Assembly: GCA_945949655.1 (NCBI GenBank)
Contig: CAMFFG010000021.1
Location: 1-10,189 of the forward strand
Direction of reading: 5' to 3'
Source: an uncultured Peptococcaceae bacterium
GTDB taxonomy: Bacteria; Bacillota; Peptococcia; Peptococcales; Peptococcaceae
DNA length: 10,189 nucleotides
Part shown: positions 1-6,119 of the stretch, in pieces
Layout: every line of letters begins with the position of its first letter
Position numbering within the stretch: position 1 is the first letter of the stretch
Translations under genes and position numbers: made by a program
Notes under the pieces: model-generated
Seen by the model: the letters and a program-made list of their open reading frames with translations, nothing else
Database searches by the model: none
What the model was told of the DNA's origin: nothing

Positions 1-493
1 GTCCAATCAGATCCAGCTGGAGCAGACCCAGGTGGATCTATTCCGCATGGCTGTGGAGGTCGGCAATCTGCTGGAACTGCGTTTGCGGGAAAAAAATCTG
101 ACCTATCAGGTGCAGCATACCGACCAGGCCAAGGTGTGTGGCGACTGGGGCCGTCTGCGGGAGGTACTGGTGAATCTGGTCAGCAACAGCATCAAGTTTA
201 CGGCCGCCGGTGGACATATCACGGTGTCCTTTGCGCAGAAGGAACCGTACATGGTCACCAGCGTGACCGATGACGGCTGCGGCATGACAGAGGAACAGGC
301 AGCCCGTTTATTTGAACCGTTTTCTAAAGGGCTGGATCGGCCCGGGGAGGAAAAGAACACAGGCTTAGGTCTGTGGATCTGCCGCTCGGTGATCGAACTG
401 CATCAGGGTTATATCTGGGTAAACAGTGAGCCGGGAAAAGGCACCGTGTTTTCTTTTGCCCTGCCCTGTGAACAGCAGAAAGGGCAGGAATGA
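1..493 (+). CDS. Sensor histidine kinase, C-terminal fragment (5' end outside window)
   Basis: The reading frame is open from base 2, so the gene starts upstream of the window and only the last 163 residues or so are visible. They form a HATPase_c domain, the ATP-binding half of a two-component sensor kinase. The motifs appear in the usual order: N box (VLVNLVSNSIKFT, key Asn codon at 185-187), G1 box (DDGCGM), F box (LFEPFSK) and G2 box (NTGLGLWICRSVI), ending in the typical GKGTVFSFALP strand. The short segment before it is probably the end of the dimerisation/phosphoacceptor helix pair. The phosphorylated His, sensor and membrane segments are off-window, so the stimulus and partner regulator cannot be named. 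No response regulator follows; if there is one it lies upstream or elsewhere. The terminator directly downstream isolates the gene from the spoIIIA operon. The domain call is secure, the pathway unknown. Confidence 0.93.
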   Translation, partial: SNQIQLEQTQVDLFRMAVEVGNLLELRLREKNLTYQVQHTDQAKVCGDWGRLREVLVNLVSNSIKFTAAGGHITVSFAQKEPYMVTSVTDDGCGMTEEQAARLFEPFSKGLDRPGEEKNTGLGLWICRSVIELHQGYIWVNSEPGKGTVFSFALPCEQQKGQE

Positions 494-542
494 TACAGTT
501 CATCGATTATTCGCGATAAAAGAAAATCTATTATTTTTGAGA

Positions 543-575
543 GGTTGTTGCATCGGAAATGCAGCAGCCTTTTTT
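543..575 (+). terminator. Rho-independent terminator after the histidine kinase gene
   Basis: An 11-base arm at 543-553 (GGTTGTTGCAT) pairs with 559-569 (ATGCAGCAGCC) using two G-U pairs and a 5-base loop (CGGAA). Six T residues follow at 570-575. It lies 50 bases after the kinase stop codon and 93 bases before the spoIIIAA start, so it probably ends the kinase transcript and insulates the sporulation operon. Confidence 0.87.
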
Positions 576-667
576 CATGTCTGTATTTTTTGGTTCTACT
601 GCTCTGCCTGTCCGCATATAGTGAAATACAAAGCAGGAAAAAGAGCAGCAGACAGGAGGACAGGCAG

Positions 668-1582
668 ATGACAGAGAAAGCGGTGAGACAGATCGTGCAG
701 CAGTATTTTCCGCCAGAACTGCAGCAGAATATGCTGCAGCGAACGCAACTACTGGGAAAGGTTCAGGAGATTCGCTGCCGGATCGACCAGCCATTGCTGC
801 TGCGTTTGCAGCAGGGCCGTGAGGTGGAGGCAGCAGCGTGTGTGAGTGCAGGGCAGATGCAGCATATATTCAGTCGGATCAGCCAGGGTTCGGCGTATGC
901 CTGGGAGGAGGAACTGCGACAGGGATACCTGACATTGCCCGGCGGGCACCGGGTGGGAATGATGGGCAAGGGGGTGCTGGAGCATGGGCATATCCGCACC
1001 ATGAAGTATATCAGTGCGCTGAATTTCCGTATTGCCCGGGCAGTTCCCGGTGCGGCCGATCAGCTGCTGGAGCTGGTTAAGGCAGAAGATGGTACCATCC
1101 ATAATACCTTGCTGGTGTCACCGCCGGGCGGCGGCAAAACAACACTGCTGCGGGATCTGATCCGTCAGGTGAGTGACGGTGTGCCGCGGTTGGGGCTATC
1201 CGGTATGCAGGTGGGGCTGGTGGACGAGCGATCGGAAGTGGCAGGCTGTGTGCAGGGGATTCCGCAACTGGAGGTGGGTCGCCGCACCGATGTGCTGGAT
1301 GGATGCCCCAAAAGTGAAGGGATCCGCATGCTTATCCGTTCTATGGCGCCGCAGGTGGTGGCCGCCGATGAGATCGGTACTGCGGCTGATGTGCAGGCGC
1401 TGGAGGAAGCATTGCAGAGCGGCGTGCGTATCATCACAACGGCCCACGGCCGGGGCTGGCAGGATCTGTGCAATCATCCGGCCCTGGGGCCTCTGGTGCA
1501 GCGGGGATTTTTTGCAAGAATCATATCCCTGCACTGGCAGGCGGGAACGATGATCTTACAGTGTGAGGGGGACAGGCCATGA
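668..1582 (+). CDS. spoIIIAA: Stage III sporulation protein AA, ATPase of the SpoIIIA channel
   Basis: This 304-residue protein is very close in size to B. subtilis SpoIIIAA (about 307). It is a RecA/AAA-like ATPase related to secretion and pilus ATPases. It is thought to act at the mother-cell face of the outer forespore membrane and power or gate the SpoIIIA-SpoIIQ complex. Walker A (SPPGGGKTTLL) is at residues 151-161 and Walker B (VVAADEIG) at 230-237; a VDERSE motif is at 185-190 and ITTAHG at 256-261. The ATG at 668 was chosen because an AGGAGG-like site (657-662) precedes it and the length then fits the family. The frame stays open upstream to a start-like codon at 545, but that extension begins inside the terminator stem and gives a hydrophobic leader foreign to the family. 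The stop overlaps the spoIIIAB start (ATGA), implying translational coupling. As first gene of the operon it should carry the sigma-E promoter just upstream, which I could not identify with confidence. Confidence 0.96.
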   Translation: MTEKAVRQIVQQYFPPELQQNMLQRTQLLGKVQEIRCRIDQPLLLRLQQGREVEAAACVSAGQMQHIFSRISQGSAYAWEEELRQGYLTLPGGHRVGMMGKGVLEHGHIRTMKYISALNFRIARAVPGAADQLLELVKAEDGTIHNTLLVSPPGGGKTTLLRDLIRQVSDGVPRLGLSGMQVGLVDERSEVAGCVQGIPQLEVGRRTDVLDGCPKSEGIRMLIRSMAPQVVAADEIGTAADVQALEEALQSGVRIITTAHGRGWQDLCNHPALGPLVQRGFFARIISLHWQAGTMILQCEGDRP

Positions 1583-2091
1583 AATGGGGCGGTATTGTGT
1601 TACTGCTGGGCGCCGGGACAGCGCTGGGCTTTTATAAGGCTTACGGTTTTCAAAAACGGACCAGCGATATTATTATGCTGCAAAACGCCTTTCGGCTTTT
1701 GGAGACAGAGATCTTTTACACGCTGACACCGGTTCCAGTGGCCATGGAGGTGTTGGAGCAGAAACTGCCGCAGCCGATCCAGCAGTTTTTTCATCAGGTC
1801 TGGCTGGCCATGGAGGAAGAGCAGCTGCCGGTGTACCGGGCCTGGGAACGGGGTGTGGCCTTTCTGGAGCAGTCGACCTTTTGCGGCGCGGCGGAGCTGG
1901 GTGCTGTGCGCAGCTTTGGTCTCAGCCTGGGAGAGGGAGATCTGCCGGCGCAGCAGAAAAATTTTCAGCTGCTGCAGCAGCGGTTGCAGTATGCGCTGGA
2001 AGAAGCCGAACAGCAGCGATATCAGCAGGGACGCCTGTGGCAGTATATGGGCTTTTGCGTCAGTGCTGCGGTGGCGATTTTACTATGTTAG
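1579..2091 (+). CDS. spoIIIAB: Stage III sporulation protein AB
   Basis: This 170-residue protein matches the family length (about 171). SpoIIIAB resembles part of the GspF/PilC platform proteins of type II secretion and pili and is thought to link the SpoIIIAA ATPase to the membrane part of the channel. It has hydrophobic segments at both ends (about residues 4-20 and 156-170) around a soluble, mostly helical middle. Family-like stretches are LLETEIFYTLTPVPVAM near residue 40 and LSLGEGDLPAQQKNFQLL near 115. The ATG shares four bases with the end of spoIIIAA and is preceded by a G-rich binding site (GTGAGGGGGAC), so expression is probably coupled to spoIIIAA. The middle and C-terminal part are rich in Gln, like many proteins here. 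Confidence 0.94.
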   Translation: MKWGGIVLLLGAGTALGFYKAYGFQKRTSDIIMLQNAFRLLETEIFYTLTPVPVAMEVLEQKLPQPIQQFFHQVWLAMEEEQLPVYRAWERGVAFLEQSTFCGAAELGAVRSFGLSLGEGDLPAQQKNFQLLQQRLQYALEEAEQQRYQQGRLWQYMGFCVSAAVAILLC

Positions 2092-2103
2092 GGGGCGCAG
2101 CAG

Positions 2104-2301
2104 ATGCAGATCGATATTATTTTCAAAATTGCCGGAATTGGTATTTTAACAGCGGTGCTGCACAGCGTGCTGAAATCCATGGGCAAGGAAGATCTGGCCA
2201 ATCTGGCAGCACTGGCCGGTCTGGCTGTCGTGCTGTTTGTGGTCATTGATTTGCTGGTGGATCTGTTTACTTATGTAAAAACGGTATTTCTCTTGTACTA
2301 G
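2104..2301 (+). CDS. spoIIIAC: Stage III sporulation protein AC
   Basis: A 65-residue membrane protein (family usual size about 65-68) with two predicted membrane helices, about residues 5-22 and 33-57, joined by a short loop containing the family-like SMGKEDLANL. SpoIIIAC and SpoIIIAD are small integral membrane parts of the SpoIIIA complex in the outer forespore membrane; their exact contribution is not settled. The gene begins 12 bases after spoIIIAB with an AGGGGG site overlapping the spoIIIAB stop codon. Position, size and topology all agree, so the assignment is firm despite the short length. Confidence 0.93.
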   Translation: MQIDIIFKIAGIGILTAVLHSVLKSMGKEDLANLAALAGLAVVLFVVIDLLVDLFTYVKTVFLLY

Positions 2302-2312
2302 CGGAGGCGGCC

Positions 2313-2696
2313 ATGGGTATTCTTCAGATTCTGGGCTGTGGCTTTCTGGTGCTGGTGCTCTGGCTGGTGCTGCAGCAATACAAAAGCACCAGCAGTATGT
2401 TTGTGGTCATTGCATTCGCAGCGCTGATGTTTCTGAGTATGGCCGGTCAGCTGCAAACTATGCTGCAGACTCTGCTGCAGTTCAGTGAGCGCTCTGGCGT
2501 GAATGTGATCTATCTGACGACCATTTTCAAAATGATCGGCATTGCCTGGCTGACTGAGTTTCTGTGTCAGGTCTGCCGCGATGCCGGTTGCGGCGCGTTG
2601 GCGGTAAAGCTGGAATTTGCGGCGAAGGTAGCTATTTTGCTGCTGGCTTTTCCGGTGCTGACGGCGGTACTGGAGAGTATTGTGGCCATTTTATAA
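2313..2696 (+). CDS. spoIIIAD: Stage III sporulation protein AD
   Basis: A 127-residue integral membrane protein, near the family length of about 130. Hydrophobic segments lie at about residues 3-21, 28-45, 66-85 and 101-127, giving three to four membrane helices. The stretch VIYLTTIFKMIGIAWLTEF, followed by CRDAG, is typical of SpoIIIAD and resembles the KxxGIAyLTEF pattern of the family. It pairs with SpoIIIAC in the membrane core of the SpoIIIA channel. The gene starts 11 bases after spoIIIAC behind a GGAGGCGG site and ends 12 bases before spoIIIAE, fitting a single polycistronic message. Confidence 0.94.
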   Translation: MGILQILGCGFLVLVLWLVLQQYKSTSSMFVVIAFAALMFLSMAGQLQTMLQTLLQFSERSGVNVIYLTTIFKMIGIAWLTEFLCQVCRDAGCGALAVKLEFAAKVAILLLAFPVLTAVLESIVAIL

Positions 2697-2708
2697 GGGG
2701 GCAGGCCT

Positions 2709-3767
2709 ATGGATTGGCTGGAAGGCGTGGACACAGAAGAGCTGCTGCAGGCCATTGAGCAGCAGTTACAGGCAGAGTTCCCGGCATTTTCGCTGCGCGA
2801 TCTGTGGGATCAGCTGTTACAGGGAACGCTGCAGCTGGAACCGGCTGCACTATTGCAGCAATTACTGCAGTCCATTGGGGTATGGTCTGCCGGGCAGCTT
2901 ACACTATTGGGACAATTGATGCTGCTGGCCATTGCTTTTGCACTGCTGCGCCAACTGGAGAGCAGTTTCGCCGACAGCAGTGTGCAGAAGGTCACCGCAT
3001 TGGTGATGCAGGCTGTGGCGGTGCTGCTCATCCTGCACAGTGGCCAGCAGGTGCTGCAGTATGGCACGCAGGCAGTGTCCCGGATGACTGCCGTGATGGA
3101 GGCCTTACTGCCGGTGCAACTGTTGTTAATGGCAGGGCTGGGCAATATAAAAACAGCAGGGCTCCTGCAGCCGTCTATGCTGTTTGTGGTACAGGCCACC
3201 GCTTTTTTCTGCAGTCGATTTCTGCTGCCGCTGATCACCATGGAATTTCTGCTGAAGCTGGTCAACAGCTTTAGCGATACCTATCGGTTGACTGGTCTGG
3301 CCGCTTTTCTGCGCAAAGTGATCCTGAGTAGTATCAGTTTCAGCATCATGCTCTTTCTGGCGGTGCTCAGTATGGAGGGCATCAGCGGACAGGCTATGGA
3401 CCGCATGGCACTGCGAACGGTCAAATATATTACTGGAGCGGCTGTGCCGGTGGTGGGCGGTATGCTGTCCGGGCTTATGGGCACGCTGGTCAGCGGCGGA
3501 CTGCTGATCCGCAATGCGCTGGGCTTTGCCGGCTTACTGGTGATTCTGCTGCTGACGGTGGTGCCGGCACTGAAAATTCTGGTGCTGTATATGCTGTACA
3601 GCTTTGCAGCCGCTCTGCTGCAGCCGCTGGGCGACAGCCAGATGATTGCTCTGCTGGAGCAGGCAGCGGGCAGCTTTATGCTGATTTTTGCCGTGGTGGC
3701 CCTGACAAGCGTACTGTTTTTCTTTATGATCCTGATCGTGCTGGCAGCCAGCGGCACAGTACTTTAG
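2709..3767 (+). CDS. spoIIIAE: Stage III sporulation protein AE, polytopic membrane protein
   Basis: A 352-residue polytopic membrane protein with about seven or eight hydrophobic segments: roughly residues 61-80, 93-111, 130-145, 155-175, 203-222, 240-262, 271-297 and 328-352. SpoIIIAE is the largest membrane component of the SpoIIIA complex; in B. subtilis it needs the SpoIIIJ insertase for assembly. Recognisable family stretches are FLRKVILSSISFSIMLFLAVLS-like around 200-221 and the following GISGQAMDRMALRTVKYITG region. B. subtilis SpoIIIAE is about 399 residues and starts with a cleavable signal peptide. This one is shorter and starts with a soluble, acidic, Gln/Leu-rich segment (about residues 1-55). 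The start cannot move upstream because the spoIIIAD stop is in the same frame 12 bases earlier. A GGGGGCAGG site precedes the ATG. Confidence 0.94.
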   Translation: MDWLEGVDTEELLQAIEQQLQAEFPAFSLRDLWDQLLQGTLQLEPAALLQQLLQSIGVWSAGQLTLLGQLMLLAIAFALLRQLESSFADSSVQKVTALVMQAVAVLLILHSGQQVLQYGTQAVSRMTAVMEALLPVQLLLMAGLGNIKTAGLLQPSMLFVVQATAFFCSRFLLPLITMEFLLKLVNSFSDTYRLTGLAAFLRKVILSSISFSIMLFLAVLSMEGISGQAMDRMALRTVKYITGAAVPVVGGMLSGLMGTLVSGGLLIRNALGFAGLLVILLLTVVPALKILVLYMLYSFAAALLQPLGDSQMIALLEQAAGSFMLIFAVVALTSVLFFFMILIVLAASGTVL

Positions 3768-3777
3768 GAGGGAGCTT

Positions 3778-4305
3778 ATGGATGCCTTGCGGGCAGTTAT
3801 GCTGAATGTGCTGGTGATCGTGTTTCTTACGACAGTGCTGGATCTGCTGCTGCCGGATGGAACGATGCGGCGCTATGTAAAAATGACCATGGGATTCTTT
3901 GTGGTGCTCACGCTGCTGCAGCCCGTCATGCAGCTGGTGCAGCCGGAGGGGATGCTGCAGCAGTGGCAGCTGTCGCTGCCGACATTGACGGCGGAGGGGA
4001 GTCTGCCGGCCCAGGGGGATGTCTATGCGCGTCAGCGGCAGCAGATGGAACAGCTGTATGCAGAAAAGCTGGAGGAGCAGGTAGCTTCATTGCTGCTGTT
4101 GGCCACCAGCCTGGAGGACTTTACAGTGGACTGCACCGTAAAGGAGCAGTGCCTGCAGCAGATCCGCATCAGCATACCGGCTGGCACTGCGGTGGATCGT
4201 CAGCGGCTGATACAGGCGCTAAGCGGCTATTACGGCATCGGCGTTGGACAGATCCAGATTGAAACAGAGGAGGCTGAAAGCGATGAATTGGAAGGATTTG
4301 AGTAA
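3778..4305 (+). CDS. spoIIIAF: Stage III sporulation protein AF
   Basis: This 175-residue protein is somewhat shorter than B. subtilis SpoIIIAF (about 206). Two membrane helices lie at the N-terminus (about residues 6-25 and 36-54), joined by the family-like LLLPDGTMRRYVKMTMGF segment. A soluble domain of about 115 residues follows, predicted to lie between the two forespore membranes. In the known structure this domain has a ring-building-motif-like fold related to SpoIIIAG and SpoIIIAH; here it ends with IQIETEEAE. An AGGAGGGAG site (3766-3774) sits just before the ATG, 10 bases after spoIIIAE. The last 23 bases overlap the start of spoIIIAG in another frame. Confidence 0.92.
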   Translation: MDALRAVMLNVLVIVFLTTVLDLLLPDGTMRRYVKMTMGFFVVLTLLQPVMQLVQPEGMLQQWQLSLPTLTAEGSLPAQGDVYARQRQQMEQLYAEKLEEQVASLLLLATSLEDFTVDCTVKEQCLQQIRISIPAGTAVDRQRLIQALSGYYGIGVGQIQIETEEAESDELEGFE

Positions 4306-4870
4306 AAAACAGCAGCAGAATTTTATGCGACTGGGACTGCTGGCCCTGCTGGGAATCTGCTTGCTGCTGGCAGGGGGAAGAGGGCAGCAAGCGCAGTATT
4401 CGGATGATACGCAGCAGTTGGACTCAGCAACAGAAGCGGCCGCTACGCAGCCATACCGGTCATCCACTGTAACAGCGCTGGAGCAGCAACTGGCACAGAC
4501 CCTGTCGCAGATAGAAGGGGCCGGGGCGGTCACGGTGCAGATCATGATAAAAGATGCAGGCCGAAAAGAATATGCCTGTGATGTGCAGAAGACCGAGCGC
4601 AACACCAGCGAGACCAGCGGAGACAGCCAGCAGCAGACCACAGAAGTGCAGGAGAACCGCACCGTTGTGCAGCAGTCTGGCACAGGTGCTCTGCTGCTGG
4701 CGGAAACCATGCCGGAGATCAGCGGTGTGCTGATCGTGGCTTCCGGTGCCGGTCAGGCCAGTGTGCAGGAGAAGTTACTGCTGGCAGCCTCTACGGTGCT
4801 GCAGCTCTCCTGTGAGAAAATTGCGGTTCTGCCGGGGAAAGGAGGCGTTAGCGGTGCAGGAGTTCATTAG
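4283..4870 (+). CDS. spoIIIAG: Stage III sporulation protein AG, channel ring protein
   Basis: This 195-residue protein has a short basic N-terminus, one membrane helix (about residues 16-31) and a large domain on the far side of the membrane. SpoIIIAG forms a large ring in the intermembrane space of the forespore, part of the SpoIIIA-SpoIIQ conduit. The conserved parts are ALEQQLAQTLSQIEGAGAV-like at 65-83, EISGVLIVASGAG at 145-157 and VQEKLLLAASTVLQLSCEKI at 161-180. Between them lies a polar Gln/Thr/Ser-rich insert (about 102-130), where B. subtilis SpoIIIAG carries the beta-structure that builds its ring. The frame is open to an earlier start-like codon at 4244, but the ATG at 4283 is chosen: it follows an AGAGGAGG site (4266-4273) and gives the expected KKQQQNFMRLGLL lead-in to the helix. 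It overlaps spoIIIAF by 23 bases and spoIIIAH by 17. Confidence 0.94.
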   Translation: MNWKDLSKKQQQNFMRLGLLALLGICLLLAGGRGQQAQYSDDTQQLDSATEAAATQPYRSSTVTALEQQLAQTLSQIEGAGAVTVQIMIKDAGRKEYACDVQKTERNTSETSGDSQQQTTEVQENRTVVQQSGTGALLLAETMPEISGVLIVASGAGQASVQEKLLLAASTVLQLSCEKIAVLPGKGGVSGAGVH

Positions 4871-5453
4871 TGGTGTACGTATTCTGGTCGTTTCCGTATG
4901 TCTGGCACTTTTTGCCGTGGGGATTCTATGGAACCTGTGCTACAGTGCCTTGCCGGAACCGGATACTGATCAGACCGCTGCCGGGGGTATAGAAGCTGTG
5001 GCGCAGGCAGAAAACTGGGAGCAGCAGTATACAGCGGAACAGATGGAGAAGACGGCCCAATCGGCCGTACTGTCGGCAACAGAACCTGACAGCCGGCAGC
5101 AGGAACAGGCGGATGCAGAGGAACAGCTGGCCGCTTTGCGTATAGAGCGGGAGCGGAGCTGGCAGCAGCTGCTGAACGGGCTGCAGGAGCTGCAGTTTGA
5201 GGAAAAGCAGCAACTGATGCGGCAGTATGAGGAACTGCAGTACAAGGAAAAACGGCTGGAGCTGTTGTTAAAGGCCAAAGGGCTCCAGCATTGTCTGGTG
5301 GTGCTGGAGCAGCAGCAGGCCAATGTGATCGTGGCGGAGGAGAAGCTGGCTGAGCAGTATGAAAAAATTTATGATCTGGTTCAGCGCAATACGACTTACC
5401 AGCCGGAGCAGATCGTTCTGATCCCGCTGTGCAGGGCAACTGGAAATTCATAA
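4854..5453 (+). CDS. spoIIIAH: Stage III sporulation protein AH, SpoIIQ-binding ring protein
   Basis: With a GTG start at 4854 the protein is 199 residues (B. subtilis about 218). SpoIIIAH sits in the mother-cell-derived membrane and binds forespore SpoIIQ across the intermembrane space, zipping the two cells together. It has one membrane helix (about residues 8-28), a long Gln/Glu-rich, probably coiled-coil region (about 80-140) and a C-terminal YscJ/FliF-like domain with LLLKAKGLQHCLVVLE, a NVIVAEEKL strand and a final QIVLIPL strand. The frame runs open upstream, but the GTG is chosen because AAAGGAGG (4838-4845) lies 8 bases before it and the product then begins with the expected short cytoplasmic tail. 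It overlaps spoIIIAG by 17 bases, so translation is probably coupled. It is the last gene of the operon; a terminator follows. Confidence 0.93.
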   Translation: MQEFISGVRILVVSVCLALFAVGILWNLCYSALPEPDTDQTAAGGIEAVAQAENWEQQYTAEQMEKTAQSAVLSATEPDSRQQEQADAEEQLAALRIERERSWQQLLNGLQELQFEEKQQLMRQYEELQYKEKRLELLLKAKGLQHCLVVLEQQQANVIVAEEKLAEQYEKIYDLVQRNTTYQPEQIVLIPLCRATGNS

Positions 5454-5538
5454 CGATAGCGCATAAATATAAACCGATTATTGCATATATTCCTTTTTTC
5501 AATTTATGCAGCAACGATGTAAAAAACGGAAAACAAAG

Positions 5539-5593
5539 TTCAGAAACGGAATGACCGCCAGAACAGGCGGTTACTCTGTTTCTGAATTTTTTT
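5539..5593 (+). terminator. Strong Rho-independent terminator ending the spoIIIA operon
   Basis: A 21-base arm at 5539-5559 pairs with 5566-5586 around a 6-base loop (AGAACA). There is one A-C mismatch and two G-U pairs, and the loop-proximal pairs are ACCGCC with GGCGGT. Seven T residues follow at 5587-5593. A short A run (5535-5537) faces the T run, so partial action on the opposite strand is possible. The stem is unusually long for an intrinsic terminator. It separates the sporulation operon from the housekeeping operon. Confidence 0.94.
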
Positions 5594-5626
5594 ATTGCTT
5601 TTATACAGAAATTATGCAAAATCGGT

Positions 5627-5654
5627 TTGAATTTTGTTGAAATACTGTTATACT
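5627..5654 (+). promoter_or_regulatory. Sigma-A-like promoter for the Asp23-nusB-xseAB operon
   Basis: TTGAAT (5627-5632) and TATACT (5649-5654) are separated by 16 bases and match the vegetative -35 and -10 consensus at 5 of 6 positions each. The -10 lies about 37 bases before the Asp23 gene, directly after the strong terminator and in AT-rich DNA, which is where a new promoter is needed. A second TTGAAA (5637-5642) has no -10 at ideal spacing. Start site and sigma factor are inferred, not shown. Confidence 0.65.
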
Positions 5655-5668
5655 TAATAGAGTATAAC
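5647..5668. promoter_or_regulatory. Perfect inverted repeat overlapping the -10 box, candidate operator
   Basis: GTTATACT (5647-5654) and AGTATAAC (5661-5668) are exact reverse complements separated by TAATAG. The dyad spans 22 bases, covers the -10 element and probably includes the transcription start. Its half-site spacing suits a dimeric repressor on one DNA face. No T run follows and the stem is AT-rich, so it is unlikely to be a terminator. The binding protein is unknown. Confidence 0.5.
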
Positions 5669-5690
5669 CATACGAGCTGAGGTGGACAAT

Positions 5691-6116
5691 ATGCCTGAAA
5701 GTAAAAACCAGGAGCAAGGGGTCGGTGAAATTCCCAACGCTTACGGCAGCATAAAAATTTCAGAAGAAGCAGTGGCCAGCATCGTCGGTCTGGCAGCAGC
5801 ACAGATCAAAGGTGTGGCTGCCATGTCGGGCAGCATGGCCTCCGGTCTGACGGAGAAACTGGGGAAGAAAAATCTGGCCAAAGGGGTCAAGGTGGAAATC
5901 GACGATCAGGAAGTGCACCTTGCACTATATATTTTTGTGGAATACGGTGTGCGCATTCCCAAGCTGGCACTGGATATTCAGAATCAGGTGCGGGATACGG
6001 TGCAGACTATGACAGGGCTGAAGGTAAAAGAGGTCAATATCTATGTGCAGGGGATCACCTTCGCGCAGACGGAGCCTGCCGAGGACCCGGAAGAAAATGA
6101 AGAAACAGAGGTGTAG
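5691..6116 (+). CDS. Asp23/Gls24 family protein, YqhY type
   Basis: A 141-residue Asp23/Gls24 (DUF322) protein. The family core is visible: GSIKISEEAVASIVGLAAAQIKG-like at about 19-41, a Gly/Lys-rich region (55-65), VEYGVRIPKLALDIQNQV-like at about 83-100 and VKEVNIYVQGITF at 112-124. A short acidic tail follows. There is no membrane segment. The position after spoIIIA and just before nusB equals that of B. subtilis yqhY, whose product is linked to control of acetyl-CoA carboxylase and is normally next to accB-accC; here those genes are missing between spoIIIAH and this gene. The ATG at 5691 is chosen: GAGGTGG (5679-5685) sits 5 bases before it, whereas an in-frame GTG at 5682 would lie within that binding site. 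It is the first gene of the unit. The family is certain, the function inferred from position. Confidence 0.9.
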   Translation: MPESKNQEQGVGEIPNAYGSIKISEEAVASIVGLAAAQIKGVAAMSGSMASGLTEKLGKKNLAKGVKVEIDDQEVHLALYIFVEYGVRIPKLALDIQNQVRDTVQTMTGLKVKEVNIYVQGITFAQTEPAEDPEENEETEV

Positions 6117-6119
6117 CAA

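Noticed and set aside
1..493. Histidine kinase as a sporulation-control partner of the spoIIIA operon
   Set aside because: A strong terminator separates them, the sensor region is not visible, and adjacency alone does not support a functional link.
594..632. Possible sigma-E promoter before spoIIIAA (CATATAGT at 615-622 or AATACAAA at 625-632 as -10)
   Set aside because: Both resemble the sigma-E -10 (CATACA-T) at 6 of 8 positions, but no acceptable -35 lies 13-15 bases upstream. A sigma-E promoter is expected here from knowledge of the operon, but the sequence alone does not fix it.
545..667. In-frame hydrophobic N-terminal extension of SpoIIIAA from a start-like codon at 545
   Set aside because: It begins inside the terminator stem, has no binding site, and makes the protein 41 residues longer than the family. 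The ATG at 668 has a clear binding site.
4244..4282. Earlier start for SpoIIIAG
   Set aside because: It lacks a good binding site and would lengthen the overlap with spoIIIAF to 62 bases; the ATG at 4283 follows AGAGGAGG.
4867..5802. Long open frame of 311 codons on the minus strand across spoIIIAH and the intergenic region
   Set aside because: It is a reverse shadow of CAG/CTG-rich coding sequence and runs through the terminator hairpin. It is Pro/Ala/Ser-rich with no recognisable domain and overlaps a certain gene.
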